A DNA stretch of 64,000 nt, taken from NCBI RefSeq assembly GCF_024178315.1, contig NZ_JAMZIK010000033.1:1-64000 (forward strand). The letters are read 5' to 3'. The notes under the pieces were generated by a model. It was not told where the DNA came from, did not search any database, and saw only the letters and a program-made list of their open reading frames with translations. The position numbers were made by a program, and so were the translations under genes. The DNA is from Siccirubricoccus soli. Its GTDB lineage: Bacteria > Pseudomonadota > Alphaproteobacteria > Acetobacterales > Acetobacteraceae. The first letter of the stretch is position 1. Each line of letters begins with the position of its first letter. This document shows, piece after piece, positions 8,432-17,185 of this stretch.

Positions 8432-9835
8432 TCAGGCATTCCGCCGCGCATGCGCCCGAACGAAGCCCTCCACCTGGGCCAGGTCGTTGGGCAGGACGCT
8501 GAACCGCTCCTCCCGCTCAAAGAGATCGGCCAAGCGGGGCGGCAGGGGCGGGCGGCGGCCGGTGGCCTGTTCCACCGCATCCGGGAATTTCGCCGGATGG
8601 GCGGTGGCGGCCACCACCACCGGAATGGCGTGGTCGGCCGGCGCCAGGGCCCGGGCAGCGGCGGTGCCGATGGCGGTGTGCGGGTCCGCGAGGTAGCCCG
8701 CGCCCTCCCAGAGGCGGCGGATCTCGGCCAAGGTCCCGGCATCGTCCAGGGTGAAGCCGTGGAACAGGCCGGTCGCCTTGCGCCAGGCGGCGTCCGGCAC
8801 CGACATGCGGCCCTCGGCCCGGAAGCGTTCCATGGTGGTGCGGGTGGCGACGCCGTCGCGGCCCAGCAACTCGAACAGCAGGCGCTCGAAATTGCTGCTC
8901 ACCTGGATGTCCATGCTGGGGGAGAGGCTGGGCTCCACGGGGCGCATGGACATGTCGTTCGCCGCCAGGAAGCGGTGGAGGATGTCGTTGCGGTTGCTGC
9001 CGATGATCAGCCGCTCCACCGGCAGCCCCATCTGCCGCACCGCCCAGGCCGCCAGCACATTGCCGAAATTGCCGGTCGGCACGCTGAAGGCCACCGGCCG
9101 GTCCGGGGCGCCGAGCGCCAGGGCGGCGGCGGCATAATAGGGGATCTGCGCCGCGATCCGCGCCCAGTTGATGGAGTTCACCGCCGAAAGCTGCATCTCC
9201 CGGCGGAAGGGCGCGTCGTTGAACATCGCCTTCACCAGATCCTGGCAGTCGTCGAAGCTGCCCTGGATGGCGAGGTTGGCGACGTTCGGCGCCAGCACCG
9301 TGGTCATCTGCCGGCGCTGCACCTCGCTGGTGCGGCCCTCCGGGTGCAGGATGACGATGTCGATCGCCGCGCGGTCGCGGCAGGCCTCGATGGCGGCCGA
9401 GCCGGTGTCGCCGGAGGTGGCGCCGACGATCGTCACCCGCTCCCCGCGCTTGGCCAGCACATGGTCGAACAGCCGGCCGAGGAGCTGCATCGCCATGTCC
9501 TTGAAGGCCAGGGTAGGCCCGTGGAACAGCTCCAGCGCGAAGGACCGGTGGTCGAGCTGGACCAGCGGCGCCACGGCGGGATGGCCGAAGCCGGAATAGG
9601 CCGCCTCCGTCATGCCCCTGAGGGTCGCAAGGCTCATCGCCTCCCCGACGAAGGGGTGGATCAGCCGGGCGGCGAGCTCCGCATAGGGCAGGCCGCGCAG
9701 GGCGCGCCATTCGGCCGGGGAGAGGGTGGGCCAGGCGGCGGGCAGGAAGAGGCCGCCATCCTCGGCGAGGCCGGCGAGCAGGACATCCTCGAAGCCGCGG
9801 GGCGCGGCCTCGCCGCGGGTGCTGAGATAGCGCAT
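8432..9835 (-). CDS. thrC: Threonine synthase
   Basis: 467 residues from ATG 9835 (MRYLSTRGEAAPRGFEDVLL), the conserved start of ThrC. It converts O-phospho-L-homoserine to L-threonine with pyridoxal phosphate. The PLP lysine lies in TLAFKDMAMQLLG (about residue 110). The phosphate-binding and catalytic regions GATSGDTGSAAIE, NSINWARI and PTGNFGNVLAAW are all intact. Length is normal for the long proteobacterial form. The frame runs further upstream to 10,246, but only as antisense noise through the next gene. It heads the thrC-DUF29-M16 run. No attenuator-like leader was seen. Confidence 0.96.
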   Translation of the reverse strand: MRYLSTRGEAAPRGFEDVLLAGLAEDGGLFLPAAWPTLSPAEWRALRGLPYAELAARLIHPFVGEAMSLATLRGMTEAAYSGFGHPAVAPLVQLDHRSFALELFHGPTLAFKDMAMQLLGRLFDHVLAKRGERVTIVGATSGDTGSAAIEACRDRAAIDIVILHPEGRTSEVQRRQMTTVLAPNVANLAIQGSFDDCQDLVKAMFNDAPFRREMQLSAVNSINWARIAAQIPYYAAAALALGAPDRPVAFSVPTGNFGNVLAAWAVRQMGLPVERLIIGSNRNDILHRFLAANDMSMRPVEPSLSPSMDIQVSSNFERLLFELLGRDGVATRTTMERFRAEGRMSVPDAAWRKATGLFHGFTLDDAGTLAEIRRLWEGAGYLADPHTAIGTAAARALAPADHAIPVVVAATAHPAKFPDAVEQATGRRPPLPPRLADLFEREERFSVLPNDLAQVEGFVRAHARRNA

Positions 9836-10085
9836 GGTGAGGACCCATAGGCCAGATCGGCCGCGGGTGAAATCGGCGACCGGGGAATGGTGGCCCCCGC
9901 CCCTTGCCGGCCCTGCTGCCACCTCGGGCAGAGCGCCCTGCCCGCCGCACCCCCGCCGGGAAGGGGGTCGCTTCCTGATGTGGGTTTCAGGCGCGCCGGT
10001 TCGGCCCGGGACGGCGACACCGCCACCGGCAACCGCCTCCTCGCCCTGCCTGGCTGCGCACCGCGACGCTTTCGGCCGGTGCCCC

Positions 10086-12686
10086 CTACCCCGCCACCGG
10101 CGCCAGCCGCGGCAGCAGGGCGGCGAATTCCTCCGCTGACGCGGGCCGGCCATAGAGGTAGCCCTGCACCTCCTCGCACCCCTCCCCGGCCAGCATCGCC
10201 GCCTGCCGCTCATCCTCCACCCCGCCCGCCTGGGTGCGGATGCCAAGCGCGCGGCTCATCCCCAGCACGGCGCGGATGATGGCCGTCGCGTCCCGGTCCG
10301 TGCCCAGGCCGCGGATAAAGGAGCGGTCGATCTTGATGCGGTCGAAGGCGAAGCGGCGCAGCGTGCCGAGGCTGGAATTGCCGGTGCCGAAATCGTCGAG
10401 CGCGACGGTGACGCCGAGCGCCCGCAGCCGGGTCAGGGCGGCCAGGGTCGCCTCGGCATCGGACATCAGCAGCGCTTCCGGCACCTCCAGCTCCAGCCGC
10501 TCCGGCGCCAGCCCGCTCTCCCGCAGGCTGCGCTCCACCATGGCGATGAAGCCGGCGCGGCGGAACTGGCCCGGGGAGACGTTCACCGCGATGCGCGGCA
10601 GCGCCGGCCAGGCGGCGGCGCGCCGGCAGGCCTCGCCCAGCACCCAGGCGCCGATCGGGCCGATCAGCCCGGTCTCCTCCGCCAGCGGCATGAATTGCTC
10701 GGGCAGCAGCGGGCCGCGCGCCGGGTGGTCCCAGCGCAGCAGCGCCTCCGCCCCCACCAGGCGGCGATGGGCGAGGTCGAATTGCGGCTGGTAGTGCAGG
10801 CTGAACCGGCCCTCCGCCAAAGCGAGGCGGAGATCGGCCTCCAGCGCCTTGCGGGCCTGCAGCCGGGCATTCATCTCCGTCTCGAAGAAGCACCAGGTGC
10901 CGCGGCCGGCATCCTTCGCCTGATAGAGCGCCACATCGGCCTCCTGCAGCAGCAGGGCGGGGTCCACCAGCGCCTCCCCGCCCTGGCGCAGCGCGATGCC
11001 GATGCTGGTGCCGATGATCGCCTGGTGGCCGTTGAGGTCGAAGGGCTCGGCCAGCGCCTCCACCATGCGCCGTGCCAGCGCCTCCACCTCGGCGGGCGGG
11101 ATGGCGCCGCATTGCACCACGGCGAATTCGTCGCCGCCGAGCCGGGCGAGGGTGTCCGTCTCCCGGATGCAGGCCTGCAGGCGGGTGGCGACCTGGGTCA
11201 GCAGCAGGTCGCCGGCGGCGTGGCCCAGCGTGACGTTCACCTCCTTGAAGCGGTCGCGGTCGATGCAGTGGACCACAAGGGTGGTGCCCTGGCGCCGCGC
11301 CTGGGCCAGGGCCTGGTCCAGCCGGTCGCGGAACAGGGCGCGGTTGGGCAGGCCGGTCAGCGCGTCATGCGTCGCCAGATGGGCGACGCGGTCCAGCACG
11401 CTGGCCGCCACCGCCTCCGCCTCGTCGCGCCGCGCGGCGCCTTCCAGCCGGGCGCCGAGGCGGCCTTCGGAGAGGTTGCGCACCGCCTCCTCCAGCCGGG
11501 TCAGCGGCCCCAGCAGGCGACGGGTGAAGAGCACGCCGAGCAGCACGGCCAGCAGCGCGCCGCCGAGCCCGCTGGCGGCCAGGGCGAAGCGCGCCTGGCG
11601 CGCCGTGCCCTCCGCCGCCTCCCGTGCCCGGTCCTCCAGCTCCTCGGCCAGGGTGGCGGTGCTGGCGAGGGCGTCCGCCAGCCGGTCATCCGCCTGGCGC
11701 AGCGCCCGCTCCCCGCGGGCGACCGCCGCCGCCGCCTCCAGCGCCACGCGGTGATAGGCGAGCACGCCGTCGGCGCCGTAGAGGGCGCGGTCCATGCCGT
11801 CCAGCACCTCGAGCAGCAGCGCCTCCCGCGCCGGGTCGCGCGGCATATAGGCTTCCGCCGCGCCCAGCCGGGCGAGCAGGATCTCGACCGCCGCCGCCGC
11901 CCGCGCCCGCAGGGCGAGGAGCTGCCTGGTCTCGGCCGCCATCGCCACCGGGTCGGCCAGGCCGAGCAGCATGTCCGTCTGCGCGTTGATCGCCAGGCGG
12001 GCTTCCATCATCGCCCCGATCGCCGGCAGCACCGGGTGGATGGCGCGGGACATGGCCCCCGCCAGCGCCAGCTCCTCCGCCGGGGAGAAGGTCCCGGCCT
12101 CCGCCGCGGCGCGCATCCGGCCGAGCAGGGTGGCCATGGCCAGGGCGGTGTCCCCGACATAGGGCTGCACCGCGCTGCGGAGCTCGCCGAGCCGGGCGCG
12201 GTACTCCCGCTGCCGCTCCAGCCGCTTCTGCGTGGCGGCCAGGCGCTGGCGATGCGCCGCGACCATCTCCGTCATCAGCCGGATCACCTCGGCGGTCGCC
12301 GCCGCCGCGTGGTCCAGCGGCAGGACGACGCCGGCGCGGGCGGCGAGGATGCCGATCCGGCCGAGCCCCGCCTCGCTGCTGCGGCGCAGCGCCTCGAAGG
12401 CGGCGAGCTGGGCGTCCAGCTCCTCATCCGTCGTGTCGCTGGCGGCCAGCGCCGCCATCAGCGTGGCCTGCATGCGCTGGGCGGTCAGCCGCAGCTCCGC
12501 GCTCTCGCTGCGCAGCGGCGTCGCGATCTCCGCCAGCAGGCCGAGCCGGTCCTGGCCGCGCTGGACATAGATGCTGGCCGCGCCGCCGGTGAGGAGGACG
12601 AGCAGCGCCATGGCGAGGAAGGCGAGGATCAGCCGCGCGCGCAGCCCGAGCGGGCGGCCGCGCAGCGGGTGAGCGGCGAATTCCAT
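10086..12686 (-). CDS. Membrane-anchored GGDEF/EAL c-di-GMP signalling protein
   Basis: 866 residues if started at ATG 12,686; an in-frame ATG at 12,731 would add 15. It has a first membrane segment (RARLILAFLAMALLVLLTG), a periplasmic helical sensor of about 340 residues, a second membrane segment (ALAASGLGGALLAVLLGVLF) with a HAMP-like linker, then GGDEF and EAL domains. The cyclase active site LGGDEF is intact. The phosphodiesterase domain keeps EAL (AEALLRW), the asparagine of VNVSPGQF and DDFGTGNSSL. The usual T-V-A-E-G-V-E stretch, however, reads T-Q-A-G-G-V-E (about 10,215-10,238), so the catalytic glutamate is replaced by glycine. It may make c-di-GMP but hydrolyse it poorly. It is monocistronic and divergent from the next gene. 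Confidence 0.92.
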   Translation of the reverse strand: MEFAAHPLRGRPLGLRARLILAFLAMALLVLLTGGAASIYVQRGQDRLGLLAEIATPLRSESAELRLTAQRMQATLMAALAASDTTDEELDAQLAAFEALRRSSEAGLGRIGILAARAGVVLPLDHAAAATAEVIRLMTEMVAAHRQRLAATQKRLERQREYRARLGELRSAVQPYVGDTALAMATLLGRMRAAAEAGTFSPAEELALAGAMSRAIHPVLPAIGAMMEARLAINAQTDMLLGLADPVAMAAETRQLLALRARAAAAVEILLARLGAAEAYMPRDPAREALLLEVLDGMDRALYGADGVLAYHRVALEAAAAVARGERALRQADDRLADALASTATLAEELEDRAREAAEGTARQARFALAASGLGGALLAVLLGVLFTRRLLGPLTRLEEAVRNLSEGRLGARLEGAARRDEAEAVAASVLDRVAHLATHDALTGLPNRALFRDRLDQALAQARRQGTTLVVHCIDRDRFKEVNVTLGHAAGDLLLTQVATRLQACIRETDTLARLGGDEFAVVQCGAIPPAEVEALARRMVEALAEPFDLNGHQAIIGTSIGIALRQGGEALVDPALLLQEADVALYQAKDAGRGTWCFFETEMNARLQARKALEADLRLALAEGRFSLHYQPQFDLAHRRLVGAEALLRWDHPARGPLLPEQFMPLAEETGLIGPIGAWVLGEACRRAAAWPALPRIAVNVSPGQFRRAGFIAMVERSLRESGLAPERLELEVPEALLMSDAEATLAALTRLRALGVTVALDDFGTGNSSLGTLRRFAFDRIKIDRSFIRGLGTDRDATAIIRAVLGMSRALGIRTQAGGVEDERQAAMLAGEGCEEVQGYLYGRPASAEEFAALLPRLAPVAG

Positions 12687-12979
12687 CCGGGCCGGGAGCA
12701 CCGGCCTTGAGCTGGGCGACGGGCGATGCACCGATGCCGAGTTCCTTCCTTCCCGGCGGTCAGCCTAGGCGGGAGCGGTTAAGAACTCGCCACGACGGCG
12801 CCCGGCCGGAGAGCGGCCATGTCGGCGTGCCGTCATGGGCCTGCCACAGGCGGAGAGGGCGCGGCGGCGCGGGATGCGGCCGCCACTCCCCAGGTTCCGG
12901 CCGCGTTATCCGGCCGCCTGCTCTAGCACGGGGCTTGCATCGCCGGCGGCATTCCGCGCCTCCGGAGTCAGACAGCCTG

Positions 12980-14596
12980 ATGCGATCCGTACGAAGCCTA
13001 GCCGCCGCCCTCACCCTCTTCCTGGCGGCCGTGCCGCCCCTCGCCTCCCCCGCCTTCGCGCAGCAGAAGGTGTTGCGCATCGCCATGACGGCGGCCGATG
13101 TGCCGACCACCACCGGGATGCCGAACAACGGCTTCGAGGGCATGCGCTTCCTCGGCTACCCGGTCTTCGAAGGGCTGGTGGGCTGGGACCATTCCGACCC
13201 GCAGCGCCTCTCCGACATCAGGCCCGGCCTGACCGAGCGCTGGGAGCAGGATGCGGCGGACCCGAAGACATGGCGCTTCCACCTGCGCCGCGGCATCACC
13301 TTCCATGACGGCACGGAATTCAACGCCGATGCGGTGATCTGGAACCTCGACCGCTACTTCAGGAATGACAGCCCGCAATTCGACGCCGCCGGCAGCGCCA
13401 TCGTCCGCGGCCGCATCCCGGTGCTCGGCAGCTACCGCAAGCTGGACGAGTTCACGGTGGAGATGGAGACGATCCGCCCCGTCTCCTACTGGCCCTACCT
13501 GACCGCCTATATCCTCATCACCTCGCCGCAGAGTTTCGAGCAGGCGGGGCGCGACTGGGGGAAGGTGGCGGGCCTGCCCGCCGCCGGCACCGGCCCCTTC
13601 CGCATCACCCGCTTCGTCCCCCGCCAGCAGGTGGAGCTCAACCGCAACGACCAGTACTGGGACGCCGCCAACAAGGCCAAGCTGGACCGCGTGGTGCTGA
13701 TCCCGATGCCGGAGGCGACGACGCGCCTCGCCGCGCTGCGCGCCGGCCAGGTGGACTGGATCGAGGTGCCGCCACCGGATGCCATCGCCTCCCTGAAAAG
13801 CGGCGGCTTCCAGGTGGTGACCGGCAGCTATCCGCATATCTGGCCGTGGGTCTTCGCCGCCGGCCAGCAGGGCGGGCCGGTGGCCGACCAGCGCGTGCGC
13901 CAGGCGCTGAATTACTGCTTCGACCGCGACGAAATGGTGGCGCTGCTGAACGGCACGGCAGAGCCCTCCATCGGCTTCCTCAAGCCCTCCGACCCCAATT
14001 TCGGCAGCCCGCAGAACCGCTACCGGCTGGATGCGGCGCGCGGCCGCGCCCTGCTGGCGGAGGCGGGCTACACAGCGCAGCGGCCGCTCTCCCTCAAGGT
14101 CGGCATCTCCACCAGCGGCTCCGGCCAGATGCTGCCGCTGCCGATGAACGAGTTCCTGCAGCAGCAGCTCCAGCAGCATTGCGGCGTGCGGGTGAATTTC
14201 GAGGTGGTAGAGTGGAACACGCTGCTCGGCGGGCTGCGCGCCACGCCTGGCCAGCCGGCCTGGCTGGGGGCGGATGCGCTGAACATCAGCCTGCATTCCT
14301 CCGATCCCTCCGCCATGGGGCGCTGGTTCTACGGGCCGAATGCGACGCCGGCCGGCTCCAACGCCGGACATTGGCGGGATGTGGAATTCGACGCCGCCTT
14401 CGCGGCGCTGGAGACCGAGACCGATCCGGCGCGGATCGCCGCGCTGACCCGCCGCGCGCATGAGCGGCTGGTGGACAACCCGCCCTGGCTCTGGATCGTG
14501 CACGATCTGAACCCGCGGGCGATGACGCGCCGGGTGGCGGGCTTCGCCAGCCCGCAGAGCTGGTTCATCGACCTGACGAAAGTGGACATGCGGTAG
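12980..14596 (+). CDS. Periplasmic peptide/opine-type ABC solute-binding protein (SBP_bac_5)
   Basis: 538 residues from ATG 12,980. A clear Sec signal peptide ends PAFAQQ. The SBP_bac_5 layout follows: EGLVGWDHSDP, the family signature LTERWEQDAADPKTWRFHLRRG with ITFHDGTEFNADAV, then PAAGTGPFRI and LNYCFDRDEMV. This group binds di/oligopeptides, nickel or other solutes for Dpp/Opp-type importers. It stands alone on the plus strand and faces the Dpp-like operon that starts beyond 14,932, so it could feed that importer or be an orphan. The 248-bp region upstream (12,732-12,979) must hold the divergent promoters. I see no obvious operator there. Confidence 0.93.
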   Translation: MRSVRSLAAALTLFLAAVPPLASPAFAQQKVLRIAMTAADVPTTTGMPNNGFEGMRFLGYPVFEGLVGWDHSDPQRLSDIRPGLTERWEQDAADPKTWRFHLRRGITFHDGTEFNADAVIWNLDRYFRNDSPQFDAAGSAIVRGRIPVLGSYRKLDEFTVEMETIRPVSYWPYLTAYILITSPQSFEQAGRDWGKVAGLPAAGTGPFRITRFVPRQQVELNRNDQYWDAANKAKLDRVVLIPMPEATTRLAALRAGQVDWIEVPPPDAIASLKSGGFQVVTGSYPHIWPWVFAAGQQGGPVADQRVRQALNYCFDRDEMVALLNGTAEPSIGFLKPSDPNFGSPQNRYRLDAARGRALLAEAGYTAQRPLSLKVGISTSGSGQMLPLPMNEFLQQQLQQHCGVRVNFEVVEWNTLLGGLRATPGQPAWLGADALNISLHSSDPSAMGRWFYGPNATPAGSNAGHWRDVEFDAAFAALETETDPARIAALTRRAHERLVDNPPWLWIVHDLNPRAMTRRVAGFASPQSWFIDLTKVDMR

Positions 14597-14723
14597 GCTT
14601 CGTCCATATGCAGGGGGCCGGAGCGTGATCGGCTGAGGTTGCACCGAAGCCGCGAATCACACGACCGAACAACGACGAGCGCGGGGTGGGCGCGCGACCC
14701 CATCCCGCGCGAGGAGATGCCCC

Positions 14724-14909
14724 ATGCGATGTGCAATGCTTCTGCTGCTGCTCGGCCTGGCCGCTTGCGGGCCGGGCGGCATCCAGCCCGGCGGCCGGTA
14801 TTCCGGCGTGCCCGATACCTCGGTGGGGAATTGGGCGACGCCGTCCGGCGGCATCACCACGGATGGGCGGATCTACCTGAACCGGGAACGGCCGCCGCAA
14901 TCCTGGTAG
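14724..14909 (+). CDS. Small predicted lipoprotein (61 residues)
   Basis: A strong ribosome-binding site (gaggag, 14,711-14,716) sits 7 bases before ATG 14,724. The product starts with a short lipoprotein signal peptide, MRCAMLLLLLGLAAC, with the lipobox L-A-A-C placing the acylated cysteine near residue 15. The mature 47 residues are glycine/proline-rich with GGRYSGVPDTSVGNW. No domain is recognised. It lies in the gap between the solute-binding protein and the convergent esterase gene. The lipobox, Shine-Dalgarno and coding bias make a real gene likely; its function is unknown. Confidence 0.7.
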   Translation: MRCAMLLLLLGLAACGPGGIQPGGRYSGVPDTSVGNWATPSGGITTDGRIYLNRERPPQSW

Positions 14910-14931
14910 GGTGAGGGGAGCCGCGCTCCCC

Positions 14932-15792
14932 TCAGCAGGCCAGGCGTTGCAGCACAAGCTGCAGATCGCTCTCCGGCGCCGCGTACTGGTCCAGGATGTC
15001 GAAATGGTGGTGGCCGGGCGTCACCAGCACGCCGGGCCGCTTCCCGTGCCGGTGCAGGTGGCGCGCATAGGCGAAGCTCTGTTCCAGCCACAGCACGGGT
15101 TCGTCGCCGCCGGCCATCACCCAGGCGGGGCAGTGGCAGAGCGGGGCCTGCGCCGCATAATTGTGCCGCGCGGCGATCGCCTCCGTCAGGCGGATCTCGG
15201 CATTCACCGTGGTCCGCATGGCCGGGGCGGGATTATAGATGCCGCTGATCAGCAGCGCGCCGTGGAAGGGCTGGGCGGGCAGGCCGCGCGCAGCCCAATC
15301 CGTCGCCAGCGCCGCCGCCACCAGATGCGCCCCGGCGGAATGGCCGGAGAGGGTGAGGCGCGCAGGGTCGCCGCCATGCTCGGCAGCGTGGCGGATCAGC
15401 CATTCGATGCCGGCGAGCGCCGAGGCCACCGTGCCGTCCAGGGTGACGGCGGGGCAGAGATCGTAATTCAGCACCGCCACCAGCACGCCGCGCTTCACCA
15501 GCTCCGTCGCGGTGAAGGCGAAATTGCGCTTGTCCTGCGCCCGCCAATAGCCGCCGTGGAGGAAGCCATGCACCGGGAAGGGGCCGGTGCCCTGCGGGTG
15601 GTAGAGATCCAGCTTGTGCAGCGCGCCGGGGCCGAAGGCGATGTCCGGGGTGCGGCGGAGCGTGGCCAGCGCCGCCTCGTTCACCGGGGCGCGGCGCGCA
15701 GCCACCGCCTGGTGGTCCGGCGCGCTGCGCTGCGGGTTGTATTGCAGCTCCGCCTCTTCCGGCGAGAGCGTGTCCCAGGGCGTGGCGTTCAT
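14932..15792 (-). CDS. Alpha/beta hydrolase (esterase / kynurenine-formamidase-like)
   Basis: 286 residues. It has the HGGYW oxyanion motif (FLHGGYWRAQDKRNF, about residue 78), the nucleophile elbow GHSAGAH (about residue 155), GGDEPV where the acid is expected, and the histidine in GHHHFDIL near the C-terminus. The HGGYW plus GHSAGAHL pattern is typical of the arylformamidase (KynB-like)/BD-FAE group, but nothing nearby belongs to tryptophan breakdown. It is therefore better seen as an esterase or amidase working in the upstream catabolic operon. Its ATG overlaps the upstream cupin-like gene by 4 bp (15,789-15,792), making it the last gene of that operon. Confidence 0.88.
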   Translation of the reverse strand: MNATPWDTLSPEEAELQYNPQRSAPDHQAVAARRAPVNEAALATLRRTPDIAFGPGALHKLDLYHPQGTGPFPVHGFLHGGYWRAQDKRNFAFTATELVKRGVLVAVLNYDLCPAVTLDGTVASALAGIEWLIRHAAEHGGDPARLTLSGHSAGAHLVAAALATDWAARGLPAQPFHGALLISGIYNPAPAMRTTVNAEIRLTEAIAARHNYAAQAPLCHCPAWVMAGGDEPVLWLEQSFAYARHLHRHGKRPGVLVTPGHHHFDILDQYAAPESDLQLVLQRLAC

Positions 15793-16400
15793 GTGGGCAG
15801 GCCTTGCAGCAGCAGGTCGAAGAAGGGACGGGATTGCGCGCCGCGGGGCTTGGCGGCCTCCGCCGCATCCCAGGCGCGGAAGCTGGGCTGGCCGAGAAGC
15901 TCCGCATCCAGCGCCATGCAGCGGATGAAGGCGGTGCCGGGGGCCAGGGCGCGGCCGATGACCGGCTCCGGCCCCGGCTCGAACCAGGCCTCGCCGGCGG
16001 CGATGCGGCGGCGCTCCTCGCCGAGTTCCGCCAGCAGCAGCCCGTGCAGCAGGCGGCGGATGCCGGGGCCGGCATGGCCATGCTTCGGCGTGACGGCACC
16101 GGGCGGGAAATCGACGCGATCCATGCGGAGCACGAAGGGCAGCGCCGGGTCGCGCGCCAGCGCATGGGCCAGGACCAGGCCGTGGCGCTGCGCCGGTTCC
16201 TCGCGCGTCAGGGTGAAGCGCCAGAGCTCGCCCTCACCGGCAAGGCTGCCGCCGCCCTGCCGGGCGGTGGCGCTGTCCTCCGCCAGCGCCGCGCCATCCA
16301 GCGCCACCGTGCCGCGGCGGAGATAGAGGCCATGCGCCGCGGCGGGCGGCAGGGCGCGCTCGCCCGCCAGATGCTCCTCATGCACCGCAAGCCACATCAT
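15789..16400 (-). CDS. Cupin-like protein in the transporter operon
   Basis: 203 residues starting at ATG 16,400 (MMWLAV...), overlapping the permease stop by 4 bp and the downstream hydrolase start by 4 bp. The centre carries a cupin-like metal-site pattern, with PKHGHAGPGIRRLLHG supplying closely spaced histidines after FVLRMDRVDFPPGAVT, and a second strand set ending near PGTAFIRCM. I infer a single-domain cupin, perhaps a binding or isomerase-like partner of the operon's enzymes. The exact family is not recognised. A longer frame in this register (to 16,904) is antisense to the permease gene. Confidence 0.65.
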   Translation of the reverse strand: MMWLAVHEEHLAGERALPPAAAHGLYLRRGTVALDGAALAEDSATARQGGGSLAGEGELWRFTLTREEPAQRHGLVLAHALARDPALPFVLRMDRVDFPPGAVTPKHGHAGPGIRRLLHGLLLAELGEERRRIAAGEAWFEPGPEPVIGRALAPGTAFIRCMALDAELLGQPSFRAWDAAEAAKPRGAQSRPFFDLLLQGLPT

Positions 16401-17185
16401 GACGCCAGCTTCTCCCTGAGGCCGCGGCCGAGCAAGGTCATCGCCAGGGCCGAGAGCAGCACGAAAAGCCCGGGCCAGAGCGACATCCACCAGGCGACGA
16501 GGATGAAATTCTTCCCCTGTTCCAGGATGGCGCCCCAATCCGGCGCCGGTGGCACCACGCCAAGGCCAAGGAAGCCGAGCGCCGCCTCGATCTGCAGGGC
16601 GAGGGGAAAGAGGATGACGAAGTTCAGCACCAGCACCGGCAGCACATTGGGCAGCACCTGCCGCAGCAGGATGGCGGGCTCCGCGAAGCCGGCGGCGCGG
16701 GCGGCCTCCACATAGGTGAGCTGCGCCTCGGCAAGCGCGGCGGAGCGGCCGAGGCGGAAGAAATTCGGCAGATAGATGACGGCGAGCGCGAGGACGAGGT
16801 TGGCCGCGCCGGGGCCGAGCACGCCGGTGATCATCACCCCCGCGATGATGGGCGGGAAGGTCTGCACCATGTCGGTCAGCCGGCCTGCCGCCAGGTCGAA
16901 CCACCCGCCGGCGAAGCCCGCCACCACGCCGAGCCCGCCGCCCACCAGCATCGCCAGCGTCAGGGAGAAGGTGACGAGGCCGAGGGTGACGCGCGTGCCG
17001 TGCACCACGCGGGCGAAGACATCCCGCCCCACATCATCCGTGCCGAACCAGTGCGCGGCGGAGGGCGGCTGCAGGGCGCGCGCCGGGTCAAGATCGAAGG
17101 GCGATTGCGGCGCCACCAGCCCGGGCGCCAGCAGCAGCACCGCGAAGAACGCGGCCAGCAACAGGCCCAGCCGCCAGGCGGTCAT
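16397..17185 (-). CDS. Dpp/Opp-type ABC transporter permease (DppC-like)
   Basis: 262 residues. Features are an N-terminal helix (WRLGLLLAAFFAVLLLAPG), the DppC-type loop PPSAAHWFGTDDVGRDVFARVVHG, and the permease EAA-like loop YVEAARAAGFAEPAILLRQVLPNVLP that docks on the ATPase. Five to six membrane helices are expected. The start at 17,185 overlaps the DppB-like stop by 4 bp, and the stop overlaps the cupin-like gene. It forms the inner-membrane channel together with the DppB-like protein. ATPases are encoded earlier in the same operon. Substrate unknown. Confidence 0.92.
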   Translation of the reverse strand: MTAWRLGLLLAAFFAVLLLAPGLVAPQSPFDLDPARALQPPSAAHWFGTDDVGRDVFARVVHGTRVTLGLVTFSLTLAMLVGGGLGVVAGFAGGWFDLAAGRLTDMVQTFPPIIAGVMITGVLGPGAANLVLALAVIYLPNFFRLGRSAALAEAQLTYVEAARAAGFAEPAILLRQVLPNVLPVLVLNFVILFPLALQIEAALGFLGLGVVPPAPDWGAILEQGKNFILVAWWMSLWPGLFVLLSALAMTLLGRGLREKLAS

